Positions 17,825 to 26,988 of a stretch of DNA of 64,000 nucleotides are shown piece after piece (position 1 is the stretch's first letter; every line of letters starts with the position of its first letter). A program made the translations under genes and the position numbers. Location: NCBI RefSeq assembly GCF_030159995.1, contig NZ_BSNM01000027.1, positions 1 to 64,000 of the forward strand. The letters run 5' to 3'. The DNA comes from Litoribrevibacter albus. GTDB lineage: Bacteria; Pseudomonadota; Gammaproteobacteria; Pseudomonadales; Litoribrevibacteraceae. A model generated the notes under the pieces. It did no database searches and was not told where the DNA came from. It worked only from the letters and a program-made list of their open reading frames with translations.

Positions 17825-17879
17825 GAATCGATCTTGTTCGCTTAAACACCCAACCAAAACAATAGGATCGATCCTGTTG
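17825..17879. promoter_or_regulatory. Repeated ATCGATC motif with palindrome in the nrdR leader
   Basis: CAATAGGATCGATCCTGTTG (17860-17879) is a palindrome with one mismatch and a perfect 12-bp core, AGGATCGATCCT. A related copy, GAATCGATCTTGTT, lies at 17825-17838, exactly 40 bp away in the same orientation. Both lie between the predicted nrdR promoter and start codon. This looks like a pair of operator sites or an RNA hairpin. It does not resemble the NrdR-box consensus. Confidence 0.45.
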
Positions 17880-17906
17880 GGACAATACTTTTAAGAAAGC
17901 GTCGCT

Positions 17907-17935
17907 ATTGTAATTTCACTTGACCTAAAACGCAA
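17907..17935 (-). promoter_or_regulatory. Candidate nrdR-ribD promoter
   Basis: On the minus strand TTGCGT (17930-17935), a 17-bp spacer and TACAAT (17907-17912) lie about 110 bp before nrdR. The -35 box touches the end of the glyA terminator. Confidence 0.45.
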
Positions 17936-17971
17936 AAAGCTTCGGTACGAATTTCTTCGTATCGAAGCTTT
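17935..17971. terminator. Intrinsic terminator downstream of glyA
   Basis: GCTTCGGTACGAA pairs with TTCGTATCGAAGC (one G-U pair) around a TTTC loop, flanked by an A run on one side and a T run on the other. It is suited to end leftward glyA transcription just before the nrdR promoter. Confidence 0.8.
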
Positions 17972-18050
17972 TCAATTCAGAACTCTGTTAATTCAGAATC
18001 CTAATTCGGACAGTAAAACCATCCGAATCCTGCGTTTATTTCAACGCAGC

Positions 18051-19313
18051 TTATTTGTATACAGGCTTCTGCTTACAAATATTTAGTACTTTTTGTTTTA
18101 CTTCTGCGATTGCAGCAGATGCATCACCAGACTCAAGGCCATCCAATACATCACAGATCCAACCAGCAAGCTCTGCTGATTCAGCTTCTTCGAAGCCACG
18201 GCTAGTGATTGCAGGTGTACCGATACGCAAACCAGAAGTAACAAACGGTGAACGAGGGTCGTTTGGAACCGCATTCTTGTTCACAGTGATGTTTGCTTCA
18301 CCCAACGCTGCGTCAGCATCTTTACCTGTGTATTCTTTGCCGATCAAATCAACAAGGAACAAGTGATCGTCAGTACCACCAGAAACAACATTGATACCAC
18401 GGTCGATGAATACCTTAGCCATTGCCTGAGCATTTTTAACAACTTGTGCCTGATATGCTTTGTACTCGTCAGACATTGCTTCTTTAAAGCACACTGCTTT
18501 AGCAGCGATCACATGCATCAATGGGCCACCTTGTGACTCAGGGAATACAGCGAAGTTAAGCTTCTTGTTCAATTCTTCGTCTTCTTTCGCAAGAATCAAA
18601 CCACCACGAGGACCACGCAATGTTTTGTGAGTTGTTGTAGTCACAACGTCAGCGAAAGGTACCGGGCTTGGGTAAACGCCAGCCGCAATCAAACCAGCTA
18701 CGTGGGCCATATCCACAAACAAGTAAGCACCTACTTTGTCTGCGATGTCACGGAAACGCTGCCAATCAACTACGCGAGAATACGCAGAGAAACCAGCAAC
18801 GATCATTTTTGGTTTGTGCTCTAGAGCCAAACGCTCTACTTCTTCGTAATCAATCTCACCCGTTTCAGGGTTTAGACCGTACTGAACCGCATCATAGATA
18901 CGACCAGAGAAAGAAACTGCTGCACCGTGCGTCAAGTGACCACCGTGAGCAAGGCTCATGCCCAATACTTTGTCACCTGGCTTACATAGCGCCATGTAAA
19001 CCGCTGCGTTTGCTTGAGAACCAGAGTGTGGTTGAACGTTTGCGTAACCCGCACCGAACAATTCTTTGGCACGATCGATAGCCAATTGCTCAACTACGTC
19101 AACGTACTCACAACCACCGTAGTAACGCTTACCTGGATAACCTTCAGCGTATTTGTTGGTTAGCTGAGAGCCTTGCGCTTCCATAACACGAGGACTGGTA
19201 TAGTTTTCTGATGCAATCAGCTCAATGTGTTCTTCTTGGCGAACACGTTCGCTTTCCATTGCAGACCATACATCTGGGTCAAAATCAGCAATATTCATAT
19301 CACGAGTAAACAT
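18051..19313 (-). CDS. glyA: Serine hydroxymethyltransferase
   Basis: A 420-residue PLP enzyme that interconverts serine and glycine, loading one-carbon units onto tetrahydrofolate. Visible motifs include [30 protein letters not shown], the PLP-lysine segment [16 protein letters not shown] and a C-terminal [12 protein letters not shown]. Length is normal. It is a single-gene unit with its own terminator and a candidate promoter about 130 bp upstream. In some relatives glyA neighbours nrdR-rib, as here. Confidence 0.98.
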   Translation of the reverse strand: MFTRDMNIADFDPDVWSAMESERVRQEEHIELIASENYTSPRVMEAQGSQLTNKYAEGYPGKRYYGGCEYVDVVEQLAIDRAKELFGAGYANVQPHSGSQANAAVYMALCKPGDKVLGMSLAHGGHLTHGAAVSFSGRIYDAVQYGLNPETGEIDYEEVERLALEHKPKMIVAGFSAYSRVVDWQRFRDIADKVGAYLFVDMAHVAGLIAAGVYPSPVPFADVVTTTTHKTLRGPRGGLILAKEDEELNKKLNFAVFPESQGGPLMHVIAAKAVCFKEAMSDEYKAYQAQVVKNAQAMAKVFIDRGINVVSGGTDDHLFLVDLIGKEYTGKDADAALGEANITVNKNAVPNDPRSPFVTSGLRIGTPAITSRGFEEAESAELAGWICDVLDGLESGDASAAIAEVKQKVLNICKQKPVYK

Positions 19314-19394
19314 GGGCGTCCTCTGATTCTATCAAGTGAGGTTGACCACTCAGTCAGCTATTTTACTGGCTTCCCAGCGTTTTTTGCTGCCTTG

Positions 19395-19426
19395 AAGTGG
19401 AACTAAAAAATATTAAAAGTGGAACT
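19395..19426. repeat. Direct repeat AAGTGGAACT in the glyA leader
   Basis: AAGTGGAACT occurs at 19395-19404 and again at 19417-19426, 22 bp apart, or two helical turns. Both copies lie between the candidate glyA promoter and the start codon. Tandem sites with helical phasing suggest a DNA-binding regulator. I do not recognise the motif. Confidence 0.4.
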
Positions 19427-19441
19427 GGAAATTTGGCGCGA

Positions 19442-19447
19442 AGTATA
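19442..19447 (-). promoter_or_regulatory. Candidate -10 box of the glyA promoter
   Basis: On the minus strand TATACT (19442-19447) is followed by a TCGCGCC discriminator, typical of strongly expressed, growth-regulated promoters. No good -35 is visible at 16-18 bp. The leader would be about 125 nt. I see no glycine riboswitch pattern in it. Confidence 0.4.
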
Positions 19448-19531
19448 ACCGATTAAATTCCGAACGCCTACTGAGTAATTTTGATAGACCTATGAAGGAA
19501 ATTCATCAATCAAAAATTACTCACTCGAAAA

Positions 19532-22500
19532 TCAACTCGGCATATAGAACTGATAAATATCCCGGCCACCAGCTTTCGCTCGGTACATCGCATGATCCGC
19601 ATGACGCAGGAGCTCAGACGCATCGTCCGCATGAACAGGGTAGACAGCGATACCCACACTGGCCGTTACCCGAAATTCCTGATTCTGAATGGAAATAGGC
19701 TCCTGCAATGCAGAAACCACCTGACTCGCCACATGCTCACTGAAGGAACGAGCCTCAGCTTCTGAAGGCTGCCCACCAAGAATAATGGTAAATTCATCAC
19801 CGCCCATGCGAGCAACCGTATCGGAAGAACGAACACAACTGCTTAAACGCTGAGCCACCTCTTTTAACAGGATATCCCCCGCTTCATGACCCAAAGTGTC
19901 GTTGACCGGTTTAAAGTTATCCAAATCCAGATATAAAAGCGCAACAGCGCCTTGATTGTCATTTGCCCGACGCATTTCAAGATTCAACTGTTCTTTGAAC
20001 AAACTCCGGTTAGCCAAGTCGGTCAACGGATCGTAATAAGCCAAACGATGAATTCGCTCTTCTGCTTCTTTACGCTCGCTCATGTCGGAGAAAATCACAA
20101 TGTAGCTTTCAACAAACCCATCGTCATTAGTAATTGCAGACACACCCACCCAAGCAGGGAAAGGTTCACCCGTCTTTTTACGATGCCAAACTTCACCCTG
20201 CCAATAACCGGTTCGGGCAACACTGTCCAACAGGGTATGATAAAACTGCTCGGTTTGCTGTTCAGTACACAAGAAGGCCAGATTCTTACCCAGGATTTCA
20301 CGATTTTCATAACCAGTAACCACCTTGAAAGCTCGGTTACTGCGAACAATATCGCCGTCCATATCCGTAATCAGAATAGCCTCGTTACTGCTCTCGAAGA
20401 CTTCCGCTGCAAGTTTAAGTTCCGCCTGGCTCTTTCTACGTCGGGTGACATCCCGACAACTGCCTAACAAACCTTCAAAGTTATTGTCTTCGTCCCACAG
20501 CAAACCAACTTTCACTTCCAAAGACACATAATGTCCGTCCTGATGAAGCGCCATCACTTCCACAATGTGCTCACCCGTTTGCTCACGATAGGACTCTGCA
20601 TTAACCTCGCCTGACATCACCGCACGTAATGGTTCAGCGATTTCCTCTTCAATCAGGGTAAATTGATCTTCCGCCAGAAAGGCTCTTGCACCTTTATGCA
20701 AGACGTCTTCCTGTTCGTAACCCAGGACCTGCATAATGGAAGGACTGATGTATTTAAAATGAAACTCAGGGTCCATCACCCAAACAAGATCACGAATATT
20801 TTCAGCTAACACTTCCAGATAACGTTCGTGTTTATCAACTTTGGTTCGCGCTTCCAATAATTCAGTGATGTCACGCCCGACACCGATATATCGCTTCACC
20901 TTATTATTTTCATCACGAGTAAACGGAGTATCGCGGAACAAATAACTGTGCCACTTTCCATTTTTATGCTGCATGCGCAGAACCGTCTCATTGACCGTGC
21001 CGTTTTCCATATCCCGGAATTTAGGCAGTTCACTCTTCAGTAATAACTTATCCTCAGGATGAAGCAGAGTTTGCCAGTAACGATCTCCCATACGGTCAAG
21101 GTCTGAGCGACTGTATCCCAACCTGAGACCAATCTCATGATTCACAAAGACATTGCCATGGGTTGAGAAGTCATTAACGTAAACCACATCGGGTACGGAA
21201 TGCACCACCTGTTGCCAAAACTGTTCTCTTTCTGCCGCCTTTTCTTTTGCCGACTTCAACGCCGACACATCCAACAAGCTCAATAAGATACAACCGGAAG
21301 AGGTTGCGCCACTGCCATCCTCATCCAATGTTTCTGCAGGCTCCACCAGACTGACGTTAATCTGGGCAGAAATGGATTTACCCGTCACGCTGTAAAGATC
21401 AATGATCGATTCAGATCTGCCATCGAGATTAAACGTCAAGGCCATGATGGACTTCCAGATACAACTGTCTGGATGGAACACAATTTTCTTGAGGTGTTTC
21501 ACCGCCGTCATCTCATCAATGGTATCCAACAAGCGACACGCCGATTCATTAATCTCGGTGATTAGAATTCCGTCAATCATCGATCGGAACTGCCAGGCAT
21601 TACGATCACGCCAACAGGAAAATGCCTCATAAGAATCGACTACACCGGAGGACAGTAGCTCACCCAACTCATTCAGATCAACCATCGCCAACGGCACTCC
21701 GGCACCTTCAAACGTGGATCGGTAATGATTCTGACTGGTAATCAGTTGTTCATGAATGCGATGCTGGTTGGTGACATCCTTTAATACCCAAACAACGACC
21801 TGACTGCCATCTTCCAGCGATAACATTTGATGCGAAGGCTCCACCCAACGCGAAACCACCAGACTATCGATGGATAACTCATTATCCACATCAATCACCT
21901 CACCATTAAGTAAGGACTCACTCCACGAGGTTAACCTATCCCAAAATACGGATGGTCCTTGACGTGTAACCTCATCCGACACAGGCTTGTCACTATCCAA
22001 CTTCAATAACGAATAGAAAGTGGAATTAGCAAACATCACCTGATTATGAGCTCCCAGCACCACAACCGCATCCGAGATCGACGATAAAATCAAATCCCCA
22101 CGAAATGCTAATTCCCGATTTTGCTTTTGAAGATTCTTATTGTGGCGGCGAGCGGTTCCCAGATACCAAATGAGCCCAACACCACCAAATAAATAAAAGA
22201 ACGCCACCAATGCGGAAGGCGCCATTGAAGTTTTGTAGTAATCCCGCGTTCTCGACTGATTGATATACCCCGTCAGAGCCAACTTACTGTCGCCCAATTT
22301 TGCAGTCCAGATACTTTGCTTATGGTTAGCAGGTAAAACAGGTAACACATCCACCCAAACATTACGATCCGTTGTGAGATCCAATAACTCATAACTGGCA
22401 TGAGGGTTATCATTCTTCGCAAGCAAAGACTTTAGCCACTCTAACTGAATGACGATAACCAAATACCCTTGATTACCTTTACGTCGGTGAAAAAGAAACC

Positions 22501-22978
22501 CACCCTGATCATTTAACAACCGAAATCCTGTAATCGGTGTTTTGGCATCAAAATCGAAGACAACATCGGCGCTCGCCCCATTCTGACGAGTTAAAGGCAC
22601 TCCCGTCTCCCATCGAATATGCCCCTCCATATCCACCAGAGCCACCGATCTCAACCACGGAGAAATATCTGAAACTGACAAGAAGAAATTATCGAGATCG
22701 GACTGAGCCTCAAATGGCAAATCATAGTTATCAACCAAGGCACGCTCTAAGGATGAAATTTGTGTCCCAAAATAATCCTGATAGAGCGTCACTCGACTCT
22801 TAATCATCCGGGACATCAAATCCTGATGATAGCCATGATCTTTCCAGACCTGCCAAGCCATCACACCCAAGAGATAAAGGAAGGCCACCACAAAGAGAAT
22901 AACAGGATAAACAGGCACGGATTTCGAGCGACTGGCAGTCTGATCCTGGGTTATTTTTTTAGACGTAGAATGCTGCAC
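19532..22978 (-). CDS. Membrane sensor diguanylate cyclase with multiple PAS domains
   Basis: A 1148-residue protein. One membrane helix (about 26-46) and a second near 265-285 enclose a periplasmic sensor domain. About five cytoplasmic PAS or PAS-like domains follow. Clear ones begin near ILSSISDAVVVLGAHNQ, VVHSVPDVVYVNDF, NIRDLVWVMDPEFHF and FESSNEAILITDMDG. The C-terminus is a GGDEF domain with an intact active site, RMGGDEFTIILGG. RSSD lies five residues before it and forms the product-inhibition I-site. It should therefore make c-di-GMP with feedback control. No EAL domain is present. It is a single gene, divergent from ettA. The signal it senses is unknown. Confidence 0.92.
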   Translation of the reverse strand: MQHSTSKKITQDQTASRSKSVPVYPVILFVVAFLYLLGVMAWQVWKDHGYHQDLMSRMIKSRVTLYQDYFGTQISSLERALVDNYDLPFEAQSDLDNFFLSVSDISPWLRSVALVDMEGHIRWETGVPLTRQNGASADVVFDFDAKTPITGFRLLNDQGGFLFHRRKGNQGYLVIVIQLEWLKSLLAKNDNPHASYELLDLTTDRNVWVDVLPVLPANHKQSIWTAKLGDSKLALTGYINQSRTRDYYKTSMAPSALVAFFYLFGGVGLIWYLGTARRHNKNLQKQNRELAFRGDLILSSISDAVVVLGAHNQVMFANSTFYSLLKLDSDKPVSDEVTRQGPSVFWDRLTSWSESLLNGEVIDVDNELSIDSLVVSRWVEPSHQMLSLEDGSQVVVWVLKDVTNQHRIHEQLITSQNHYRSTFEGAGVPLAMVDLNELGELLSSGVVDSYEAFSCWRDRNAWQFRSMIDGILITEINESACRLLDTIDEMTAVKHLKKIVFHPDSCIWKSIMALTFNLDGRSESIIDLYSVTGKSISAQINVSLVEPAETLDEDGSGATSSGCILLSLLDVSALKSAKEKAAEREQFWQQVVHSVPDVVYVNDFSTHGNVFVNHEIGLRLGYSRSDLDRMGDRYWQTLLHPEDKLLLKSELPKFRDMENGTVNETVLRMQHKNGKWHSYLFRDTPFTRDENNKVKRYIGVGRDITELLEARTKVDKHERYLEVLAENIRDLVWVMDPEFHFKYISPSIMQVLGYEQEDVLHKGARAFLAEDQFTLIEEEIAEPLRAVMSGEVNAESYREQTGEHIVEVMALHQDGHYVSLEVKVGLLWDEDNNFEGLLGSCRDVTRRRKSQAELKLAAEVFESSNEAILITDMDGDIVRSNRAFKVVTGYENREILGKNLAFLCTEQQTEQFYHTLLDSVARTGYWQGEVWHRKKTGEPFPAWVGVSAITNDDGFVESYIVIFSDMSERKEAEERIHRLAYYDPLTDLANRSLFKEQLNLEMRRANDNQGAVALLYLDLDNFKPVNDTLGHEAGDILLKEVAQRLSSCVRSSDTVARMGGDEFTIILGGQPSEAEARSFSEHVASQVVSALQEPISIQNQEFRVTASVGIAVYPVHADDASELLRHADHAMYRAKAGGRDIYQFYMPS

Positions 22979-23130
22979 AAAAAGCCCGACAAAGAGATAC
23001 GTAAAACTATGGATTTGTAATTAGAATTTGAACTGTATAATAAAACATCAACCAGTCCAGACCAACCCGACATAGGTACTTTTCAGTGCTTTATTTATCT
23101 ATTTATACATAAACTTTTTTAGTATTGGAC

Positions 23131-23158
23131 TTGAAGTGCTATTTGGTTGAATTATGAT
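23131..23158 (+). promoter_or_regulatory. Candidate ettA promoter
   Basis: TTGAAG (23131-23136), a 16-bp spacer and TATGAT (23153-23158), followed by a short GC-rich stretch, lie about 110 bp before ettA. The remaining part of the roughly 290-bp divergent gap is AT-rich with nothing else I can name. Confidence 0.4.
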
Positions 23159-23270
23159 TAGCCCCCGGTAGATAAAAATCACATCGTTTATCTACGCATT
23201 CAAACGTATCGAATCTATTCTTGTAGTCAAAATACAAATTCAGAATTCACATTAGTCAGGTCAAAAATTT

Positions 23271-24935
23271 ATGGCGCAATACGTCTATACGATGAATCGT
23301 GTGAGTAAGGTTGTTCCCCCAAAACGCGAAATTCTAAAAGATATTTCACTGTCCTTTTTCCCAGGCGCAAAGATTGGTGTACTCGGTCTGAACGGTGCAG
23401 GTAAATCCACCCTACTTCGCATCATGGCTGGCGTTGACACCGAGTTTGATGGTGAAGCGCGTCCGATGCCTGACATCAACGTCGGCTATCTTCCGCAGGA
23501 ACCAGAACTGGACGAAACGAAAAACGTTCGCCAAGTGGTTGAAGAAGCCCTAAGCACCATTAAAGATGCTCAAGCCCGTTTGGACGAAGTCTATGCCGCA
23601 TATGCGGACCCTGATGCCGACTTCGATGCATTAGCAGCAGAACAAGCCAAGCTGGAAAACATTATTCAAGCGTCTGACGCTCACAACCTGGAGCGCAAAC
23701 TGGAAGTAGCTGCCGATGCACTACGCCTTCCGGAATGGGACGCTGAAATCAAAAACCTATCCGGTGGTGAGAAACGTCGTGTGGCGCTTTGTCGACTTCT
23801 TCTATCCAGCCCTGACATGCTGTTGCTCGATGAACCGACCAACCACTTGGATGCTGAATCCGTTGCATGGCTTGAACACTTCCTATGTGAATTCCCCGGT
23901 ACCGTGGTAGCCATTACCCACGACCGTTACTTCCTGGACAATGCCGCAGGCTGGATTCTGGAATTGGACCGTGGTCGCGGTATTCCATTTGAAGGTAACT
24001 ATTCTGCATGGCTTGAAAACAAAGAAGAACGTTTGGCCGCCGAAGAGAAACAACAAGCTGCTCGTGAAAAAGCCATCAAACACGAATTGGAGTGGGTACG
24101 TTCCAACGCCAAAGGACGCCAATCTAAATCCAAGGCTCGTATGGCACGTTTCGAAGAAATGAATTCTCAGGAATTCCAGAAGCGCAGTGAAACCAACGAA
24201 ATCTACATTCCACCAGGGCCTCGCTTGGGTGACAAAGTGCTGGATTTCAAAAACGTCACCAAAGGCTTCGGCGACCGAATCCTGATCGATGATTTATCAT
24301 TCAGCATTCCGAAAGGCGCTATCGTTGGTGTGATCGGTGGTAACGGTGCAGGTAAATCAACTCTGTTCCGTATGATCACAGGCTCTGAGCAGCCAGATAG
24401 TGGTGAGATCGAAGTGGGTGAAACGGTTAAAATGGCGTTTGTTGATCAAAGCCGTGCTGATCTCGACGATTCCAAAACCGTTTGGGAAGAACTTTCTGGC
24501 GGTTCAGACATCATCAACATCAATGGTTACGAAGTTCAATCTCGTTCTTACGTGGGTCGCTTTAACTTTAAAGGCTCTGACCAACAGAAGCGCGTTGGTG
24601 AACTGTCTGGTGGTGAGCGTGGTCGTCTACACTTGGCAAACACCCTAAAGCAAGGTGCTAACGTATTGCTTCTGGACGAACCATCAAACGACTTGGACGT
24701 TGAAACCTTACGTGCACTGGAAGAAGCCCTGCTGGACTTCCCTGGTTGCGCTATTGTGATCTCGCACGATCGCTGGTTCCTTGACCGTATCGCAACCCAT
24801 ATTCTTGCTTACGAAGATGAATCAAAAATTACTTTCTTCGAAGGCAACTACACCGAATACGAGAAAGACCTGAAAGAACGCGTGGGTGAAGCTGCGGCTC
24901 AGCCTAAGCGTGTACGTCATAAGAAGTTGGCGTAA
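23271..24935 (+). CDS. ettA: Energy-dependent translational throttle ATPase EttA
   Basis: A 554-residue ABC-F protein with two ATPase cassettes and no membrane segments. Cassette 1 has GLNGAGKST, the signature LSGGEKRRVALC and MLLLDEPTNHLD. Cassette 2 has GGNGAGKST, LSGGERGRLHLA and LLLDEPSNDLD. The arm subdomain (ARLDEVYAAYADPDADFDAL) and the inter-domain linker are those of EttA, which binds the ribosomal E site and gates entry into the first elongation cycle according to the ADP/ATP ratio. Length matches the family (about 555). It is a single-gene unit with its own terminator. Confidence 0.97.
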   Translation: MAQYVYTMNRVSKVVPPKREILKDISLSFFPGAKIGVLGLNGAGKSTLLRIMAGVDTEFDGEARPMPDINVGYLPQEPELDETKNVRQVVEEALSTIKDAQARLDEVYAAYADPDADFDALAAEQAKLENIIQASDAHNLERKLEVAADALRLPEWDAEIKNLSGGEKRRVALCRLLLSSPDMLLLDEPTNHLDAESVAWLEHFLCEFPGTVVAITHDRYFLDNAAGWILELDRGRGIPFEGNYSAWLENKEERLAAEEKQQAAREKAIKHELEWVRSNAKGRQSKSKARMARFEEMNSQEFQKRSETNEIYIPPGPRLGDKVLDFKNVTKGFGDRILIDDLSFSIPKGAIVGVIGGNGAGKSTLFRMITGSEQPDSGEIEVGETVKMAFVDQSRADLDDSKTVWEELSGGSDIININGYEVQSRSYVGRFNFKGSDQQKRVGELSGGERGRLHLANTLKQGANVLLLDEPSNDLDVETLRALEEALLDFPGCAIVISHDRWFLDRIATHILAYEDESKITFFEGNYTEYEKDLKERVGEAAAQPKRVRHKKLA

Positions 24936-24949
24936 CCTGAAGGTAAGTA

Positions 24950-24982
24950 AACCAAAGGCTTCTTCGGAAGCCCTTGGTTTTT
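24950..24982 (+). terminator. Intrinsic terminator of ettA
   Basis: AACCAAAGGCTTC pairs with GAAGCCCTTGGTT (one mismatch) around a TTCG tetraloop, followed by a T run. Confidence 0.85.
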
Positions 24983-25147
24983 GATAGTTCTTATTAAAAA
25001 AAACCATCCAACAACCTAATAAAGCCATATTCCACTCACTTTTCACTTATTCACTTACATTCTGTAATTCCCTACTCAGCACAGCCTGCTATATACTCTT
25101 TATAGTGCAACCCTTTGATTTCTCTTCAAGAATACGCAGGTTATCCA

Positions 25148-26428
25148 TTGGCAGCTAAAACGACTCTGATAAGTGTAGATAAACTTGCCGTCGGTATGTA
25201 TGTAGACATTCGACTCGGCTGGTCTCAACACCCGTTTTTATTTCGAAAGCTCACCATCAAGAGTCATCACGAGATTAAAATCATCAAAGATCTCGGTCTT
25301 AAAGAAGTTCTCTTATTCCCGGAAAAAAGTGATCCTGAAAGCCTGAAGGCCGCCAAAGAATCAGAATCCATCAGCGAATTTGAGCAAGAGTCTGATAAAA
25401 CTTCCAGTGACGAGTTCTGGCAACAAAAACAAGAAGCCTTAAAGAAAGCAGATTCCTTTCGTATTAACCGAAGAAAAATTGCACAACAATATCGTGAAAA
25501 ACAAAAGCGCGTAAAAAATCTAACCAGCGATCTTAAACATTCTCCTGCTAATGCAATCCGTGATGCAGGTGAAGTAATCGATGACATGCTGGAAGGGTTT
25601 ACCGACGATACAGACGTACTGATTAATTTGGTAAGCCTAAGCAGTGATGACCACTCAAATCACTGTCATTCATTAAACGTGACCGTTCTGTCCCTGACCA
25701 TTGGCCATGCGCTTAAGCTCCCACCGGATCAACTAAAGCTACTTGGGTTGAGCGCAATTCTTCATGATATTGGCAAAGCCGCTCTTCCTGCCTCGATCTT
25801 CATCAAAAAAGGGAAGAAAACCCCCAGTGAAATCAAGGTGCTGCAGACGCATACCACGTTGGGAGCCCGCATAGCAGAAGCCCTTCCTGATGTAGACTCT
25901 GGTGTGGTACATGTCATCAGGCATCATCATGAATTCCTCGATGGCACGGGTTATCCCAACCAATTAAAGGGTGATGCCATATCGACTATTTGTCGGATCG
26001 TGACCATAGCCAATATCTACGATAACTTGTGCAACAATCCTGACCCTACTGAAGCAGTCATTCCCAAGGTGGCAATGGCTACGTTATTTAAGAAATATCA
26101 AGGGAAGCTGGATATAGATCTGGTACAACACTTTATTAAGACCTTTGGGGTCTACCCGCCAGGAACCGTTGTCCAGCTAAACGATGATAGCATTGCTCTG
26201 GTCATTTCAGTCGATCCAAGCACCATTCTGAACCCCAAAGTGTTGCTCTATAACCCGGATATCCCTCCCAACCAGGCGTTACTCATTAACCTGGCGGATC
26301 ATGATAATCTGGAAGTGGTCAAGGTACTCAAGCCCGGCGAGTGTCCACCGAGAGTTTATGAATACCTTGGTATTCAGGAGAACATGGGCTTCTATTTAGA
26401 AGCGATTAAAAAGCATCCTGAGAAGTAA
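25148..26428 (+). CDS. HD-GYP domain c-di-GMP phosphodiesterase with DUF3391
   Basis: A protein of about 426 residues. The N-terminus is a DUF3391 domain (ISVDKLAVGMYVDIRLGW...). After a charged helical stretch comes an HD-GYP domain with intact metal ligands (LSAILHDIGKAALP) and the signature HHHEFLDGTGYP, so it is predicted to hydrolyse c-di-GMP to GMP. The start is uncertain: TTG at 25148 has AGG about 8 nt upstream and begins close to the domain, while a TTG at 25115 has no ribosome-binding site. No ATG fits. It converges directly with the DUF4442 gene with no spacer. Confidence 0.9.
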   Translation: MAAKTTLISVDKLAVGMYVDIRLGWSQHPFLFRKLTIKSHHEIKIIKDLGLKEVLLFPEKSDPESLKAAKESESISEFEQESDKTSSDEFWQQKQEALKKADSFRINRRKIAQQYREKQKRVKNLTSDLKHSPANAIRDAGEVIDDMLEGFTDDTDVLINLVSLSSDDHSNHCHSLNVTVLSLTIGHALKLPPDQLKLLGLSAILHDIGKAALPASIFIKKGKKTPSEIKVLQTHTTLGARIAEALPDVDSGVVHVIRHHHEFLDGTGYPNQLKGDAISTICRIVTIANIYDNLCNNPDPTEAVIPKVAMATLFKKYQGKLDIDLVQHFIKTFGVYPPGTVVQLNDDSIALVISVDPSTILNPKVLLYNPDIPPNQALLINLADHDNLEVVKVLKPGECPPRVYEYLGIQENMGFYLEAIKKHPEK

Positions 26429-26887
26429 TTATTTTTTCTTGATGTACAGGGTTTTCTTAACGGTTGCAACAACCTCGCCCTGTTCATCCAGGATATCCAC
26501 CTCATAAACTGGAAAATATCGATCGCCGTTTTCCGTATGTGTGCGGATGTCTTCCAGCATCGCCTCATCTACTTTGAAGTGCGCCCTAACTGTCCCTTTC
26601 CCCGGGCGCTTAAATTCAATTTCAGCTGCTTTATCCCAAACTATGTAGTCTTTCCCTATTCGGTTCATGATCAACAGCATGTAGAAAGGGTCACACATTG
26701 AATAGAGAGAACCACCAAAATGCACCCCCACATAATTAGTGTTGGTAAATTTTAGTTTCATTGCCACCGTTGCTTCCGAAAAGTCTTCGGCAAGTTGCTC
26801 CAGGGAGATTCCCGCACCGACAAAGGGTGGCCAAACATTCACAAACCTACGAAACCAAACTGGATTCTTTGCGAGTTTCTGAAACAT
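26429..26887 (-). CDS. DUF4442 hotdog-fold protein
   Basis: A 152-residue protein related to acyl-CoA thioesterases of the hotdog fold (DUF4442). It has TNTNYVGVHFGGSLYSMCDPFYMLLIM, the segment that normally forms the central hotdog helix, and VWDKAAEIEFKRPGKGTVRAHF. I choose the start at 26887 (MFQKLAKNP), which has AGAGG 7 nt upstream. A frame to 26968 adds 27 unlikely residues. Substrate is unknown; a thioesterase or fatty-acid related role is an inference. A strong palindrome lies just upstream. Confidence 0.82.
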   Translation of the reverse strand: MFQKLAKNPVWFRRFVNVWPPFVGAGISLEQLAEDFSEATVAMKLKFTNTNYVGVHFGGSLYSMCDPFYMLLIMNRIGKDYIVWDKAAEIEFKRPGKGTVRAHFKVDEAMLEDIRTHTENGDRYFPVYEVDILDEQGEVVATVKKTLYIKKK

Positions 26888-26901
26888 TAACAAACCTCTA
26901 A

Positions 26902-26925
26902 ATATAATTGATATATCAACTATAT
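26902..26925. promoter_or_regulatory. 24-bp near-perfect palindrome upstream of the DUF4442 gene
   Basis: The core TTGATATATCAA (26908-26919) is a perfect 12-bp palindrome. Extended to 24 bp, the two halves differ at one position. It lies 15-38 bp before the DUF4442 start, in an AT-rich region where a promoter would sit. Size and symmetry fit a dimeric repressor of the MarR or TetR type. No such regulator gene is adjacent. Confidence 0.5.
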
Positions 26926-26988
26926 TATCAAAATGACGGATCATTGTTAATGCAAGAACGAGCTTCAACCCATTGTTACGTCGCAGCG

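Noticed and set aside
19314-19531. Glycine riboswitch before glyA
   Set aside because: The leader lacks the paired glycine-aptamer pattern; only direct repeats and a candidate promoter are visible.
19952-20467. 171-residue open frame antisense to the PAS-GGDEF gene
   Set aside because: It lies wholly inside the GGDEF/PAS coding region on the other strand, with no recognisable domain.
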